The position numbers and the translations under genes are program-made. Positions 60,640 to 64,000 of a stretch of DNA of 64,000 nucleotides are shown here, in pieces; position 1 is the first letter of the stretch, and every line of letters starts with the position of its first letter. The DNA is from Lunularia cruciata (Eukaryota > Streptophyta > Marchantiopsida > Lunulariales > Lunulariaceae), in assembly GCA_948567375.1 (NCBI GenBank), contig OX419761.1, positions 40,710,243 to 40,774,242 of the forward strand, in the 5' to 3' direction. Under the pieces are notes generated by a model. It saw nothing but the letters and a program-made list of their open reading frames with translations, was not told the origin of the DNA and ran no database searches.

Positions 60640-63600
60640 TCACCACCGTTTCAAATGTTGGAGTAGAAGCACGGCAGCTGAGTCTTTTGCTTTCTTGACG
60701 CTGGGCATTGGCTCTCCCACACATTCGTCAGTCCAACCACTTTCGGTGGTATGAACTCGCACTGAGTATGTAAATCTCTTGGCATGTGCAGGCCCACCTT
60801 CTGTGACGCACCTGTCGAATACGAGCACACACCCTTAATGTCAGATACGGAATATGAGAGAGCTAACTCCTGAAATGCACTATGACTGTAATCTGCAAAG
60901 AAGCTAGAAGCTCAATTGTAATATGTTACCGGAGCTGATCAATATTCTACCGCATCAAACGCGAAGCGGATTGAGCAATGTAGCCCATATCACCGGTAAC
61001 AGATAGACTCAACTACAACAAATACGAAAATAGGGAGTTTCAGAGTGAGAGTGTTGGGATCTTACTTGTATTGAGGCATAGGCCACTGCCGCTTCAGACA
61101 GATGTCATTGAGTGTCTGTCGTGTGAATGGAGCAGTCTTATTGTTGCTCTTCCCTACCGCGTCTCCATTTTCAAGGGCAGCTGCTTTTGCGGCAGCTTCC
61201 CTAGTAGATTCTCTCTCCTTCAAGATTACCAGGGCATTGCGGGCGGCAAGCTTTTGAGCCATCTTCTTCTGTGGGTTCTGGGCAGAACCTATTTGAACAC
61301 CATCGACGTATACTTCAACAAAAGCAAGATTTCCCTGACGAGACGACTTGTACTCAAGACCTTCAGCCAGTTGTTGACAGCGTTCTTGCAGCTCCCGTAC
61401 CGGATGCATTGGCAAGGTCTCCGGAGTCACCATTGGTTGTAGTAGTGGCTCGAACACCTGACAAGGATAATTTGCTATTAAAACTCCACAGGCACTCAAA
61501 GAGTCTCGAAAAACAGATCGCCTGTAGCTTTAAGGTCAGCAGTAAATCTCAAGCGGCTGTTATATATTGTCTGAGAAGGATCTCATGAAGACAAATTGCA
61601 ATCATTCAACAGAAACAGACAATACTAGGTTAAAAGTAGTTGCTGGTTGCTACGTTTACGGTACATAGCTACCTCCACTGAAGAATGATTGTGGCTTGAA
61701 ACTTACCTTCCAAACTTGATCTGTGTTAAGACCAGTGTCAAGAAAAGCTGCACCAGCAATGGATTCTAAAATATCCCCAAGCACCTTCGGTGCTTTGAAA
61801 TCCCCGAGACCAAATGAGTTAACACCAGGTTTATCAAGCTCTGTTTGGATGTCTTTCACGAAATCATGTATCTATTCACAGGAACAAAAAGTTTGTTAAT
61901 AGATGAAATAACTGCTGAGGTAGATTTTTGTTCAGTTTACGTTTAGATGGTGACATACCTGAGTTTCAAGAGCACTCGACCCATGCCGCAAGTGCACATG
62001 GAATTTGTGCTTTACTGCTACTCTGGCAAAGTTCTCATTGTTCACTGCAGCGGCTCTCAGATCCGTCAGACGACCAGGTGGAAGATCAGTGTAGCTAAAG
62101 AATAAGTGGCGAGTGATGAGATGATCAAGGACGGCATCACCCACAAACTCAAGGCGTTGGTAGCAAGGAACACCTGAAGAAGGACGTGAGGCATGGGTGA
62201 TTGCTTCCACTAACAAGCTTCGCTCTGCAAATTTGTGTCCGATTGCAGCCTCCAACCCGTCAAAGTCAATACTTCTTAATACGCTCTCAGGCACGGTGCA
62301 CCCGACTCTTGCCTGTAAACCATCGGCAGGATCAAACTCAACTGGAATTCCAATCCAGTTCATCAGGTGGGTGGCGGCCCTTTGACCACCTTCGACGTAG
62401 TAAACCCCAATCAGCGCCTCAACAACATCCGCTAAAGTTTTGCTAGAAAGTACTCTGTAAGCACTAGAGTCTCCTTCGATCTCGCCATCCTCCATGTAAT
62501 CATCGTCAATAATCTCCTCCACTACTGGTTCCGCGGGCTTCACGCTTTCAGCTTTCTCTGCATCCTCTTTCCTACAATCCTCGACCTTACCATCGGCCAC
62601 ATTCAGGTCATCCCCATCTTTGGTTTCCTCGTCAAAGACAGGTGGCACACCTGGGGCAGCCCATCTAGATGGAGCAAAGCGGTCTGCTTGTATGTAACTT
62701 TGTAGTCCTCTATCCAAGGCATACTGGTAGAGAACGGAATTACTAACAGTTTGTTGCCTCATCCGTGTAAGCTGGCCTTCGTGCTTGCTAGGATATGTCA
62801 GAAAAAGCCGCCTACTGACAACCCATTTCAAATAGGCATCTCCAAGTAATTCCGCGCGCTCATAACAGAAAGTCTCCTGACATGACGCTGCTGTCAATGC
62901 CTCCAGAACCTATGACAGAAAAGAAGCAGGCCTTGAGAGTCAGGGCTGGAAGAAGGAAGTGAGGTGAATAAGCTTGCACAACTTGAGAACCTGGTTTAAA
63001 CCAATAACAGTGTAAACAAAGAAGGCCGTAGACATCAAATACCCAAGCACCGGGAAACTATACAAATTACAAAAAAAACAAGGATCGTTTATCTTCAACT
63101 ATCTACCAAGGACACCAAAATCCCTCGGCAAGTCGAGTAACCGCTAAGAAATTAGAGAAATTTACCTTAGATGCAGGTATCTTAAAGTTGATCAGATGTT
63201 TCAATTGAATCGCCAGCAACATACTCTCCACCCGCCTCATTACAGAAGGAAGCCTCTGAGCACCCCTAACTAATGGCCCTGGGAGCGGATGTACTAAGCA
63301 CAACTCCGGCGGAAGCATCACATAATACGTTTTGTCCAGAGGTTCTTCTGGATTACCCATGCCACCTGAAATGATTGACAGAAGCGAACCATTAACACTA
63401 AACATGGTTACAGAAGGATCCTCTGATCATAGATGTTTAGTGCCGCCAAGTGTAACATACCGTCAGAAGATTCAAAACGTGGTGACAATAAGTTTTTGCA
63501 GTGAGACACTCCGCGCCCTCGAATTAAAGGTTGCTTCTTGCAGACAAGCTCCACACCATACCTGACCCGAATCCAACGATAAATTTGTGAGGAAAGTAAA

Positions 63601-64000
63601 ACGAATGTCGACATAAAACAATGTTGAATATGCGGCTAAGTCATGAAAACATTGTGTTGAAAACTCACTTCTGCTTGTAGTAATCGGCATAAGATGTATA
63701 TTCAAGAGGGCCCAAATATCCATCTTTTCGTGGAAAGGAGCTTTCGCAATTCATCTCAAAGCGGACAGATTCAACATAGAATCTCTTCCCAGAGTGGGCG
63801 GCTGTTACAACTCTGCCAACCAAGCCTTCAATATCCATTAAGCTATCAGCCATCAACAATTTCCCTTCCACAGGTTCCTGTTCTTCCAATTTCTCGACAA
63901 CTTCCCGGTTGGGCACCAAACCAGAAGCCTTGACAGTATCAAAAGGAGCTATAGCTCCCCTGATTCCATACGTTGGGTGGGCTTTTAGTCCAAACGCTTG
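60640..64000 (-). CDS. DCL1: DICER-LIKE 1, C-terminal part (PAZ to second dsRBD), gene continues beyond the window
   Basis: Seven exons: 63,669-64,000 (open at the window edge), 63,461-63,561, 63,166-63,365, 61,959-62,909, 61,707-61,871, 61,066-61,457 and 60,640-60,811 (2,313 nt, 770 aa). All borders are GT-AG with matching phases. Order: platform/PAZ region (HPTYGIRGAIAPFD, AHSGKRFYVESVRFEM, KQPLIRGRGVSHCKNLLSP); RNase IIIa with metal-binding residues in ERAELLGDAYLKW and DVVEALIG; an acidic insert (EEIIDDDYMEDGEIEGD); RNase IIIb in QRLEFVGDAVLDHLI and GDILESIAGA; dsRBD1 (NPQKKMAQKLAARNAL) and dsRBD2 (GEPMPSVKKAKDSAAVLLL). The 'DRFAPSRW' segment and two dsRBDs fit DCL1 rather than DCL2, 3 or 4. 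DCL1 cuts primary microRNA hairpins in nuclear dicing bodies. The helicase half lies to the right of the window. Stop TGA is at 60,640-60,642. Confidence 0.96.

Noticed and set aside
60812-63668. A microRNA hairpin in a DCL1 intron, as described for DCL1 genes in Arabidopsis and moss
   Set aside because: The six complete introns visible here were scanned by eye. Only a 9-bp inverted match (gaatgattg/caatcattc near 61,600-61,690) was seen, too short for a pre-miRNA. Introns of the 5' half are outside the window.
1-64000. CRISPR arrays, operons, ribosome-binding sites, tRNA or rRNA genes
   Set aside because: The window is eukaryotic nuclear DNA with spliced genes; no regularly spaced identical repeats and no convincing tRNA or rRNA sequence were seen.

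Overview
The window is nuclear DNA of a land plant. It holds four spliced plant-type genes with GT-AG introns in a matrix of decayed LTR retrotransposons and an unusual LINE family. The AO gene has 27 small exons, and the abundant LINE carries a restriction-like endonuclease; together these suggest a non-seed plant such as a bryophyte or lycophyte. That is inference, and the sequence alone does not name the species. A fixed 200-N gap (2,097-2,296) marks it as a draft assembly.

Layout. 1-22,250 is a nested retrotransposon landscape. A very old LINE copy can be followed in pieces (about 3,530-3,808; 4,499-4,911; 11,536-12,046; 20,100-22,050). It is interrupted by a solo LTR (3,809-4,498), by a decayed Ty3/gypsy element in minus orientation (4,912-11,535, TSD tttta, itself carrying two solo LTRs), and by an unrecognised ~2.4 kb insertion that received a younger Ty3/gypsy chromovirus (13,338-18,970). 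22,250-45,000 is genic. A short PIRL-like LRR gene (+, 23,262-24,518) converges on an extracellular LRR receptor-like protein gene (-, 25,553-28,980). Next comes a cluster of tiny LINE insertions (31,083-31,816), then a 27-exon aldehyde oxidase gene (-, 33,228-44,978) whose spliced frame is open for 1,348 residues. 45,000-60,200 is again repeat-rich: a near-intact LINE (46,668-50,417) inserted into a truncated copy of its own family, another truncated LINE copy (52,696-53,011), and a Ty1/copia element (-, 54,412-59,745). The right end holds the 3' half of DICER-LIKE 1 (-, 60,640 to the window edge).

The genes are not an operon and show no obvious functional link. DCL1 is the microRNA-processing nuclease, the AO is a cytosolic molybdo-flavoenzyme of the aldehyde/abscisic-aldehyde oxidase group, and the two LRR proteins are probably a cytosolic scaffold and a secreted or surface recognition protein.

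The main observations are these. (1) The LINE family has an N-terminal C2H2 finger and a C-terminal PD-(D/E)XK-like nuclease. Its apparent long terminal inverted repeats turn out to be self-nesting, proved by two sets of target-site duplications. (2) Four ~100-126 bp 3'-end copies of it lie within 730 bp, all in the same orientation, each with its own TSD. (3) The chromovirus LTRs carry arrays of perfect heat-shock-element-like motifs just upstream of the TATA box. (4) Every in-frame stop in the chromovirus pol frame can be explained by a single C-to-T transition.
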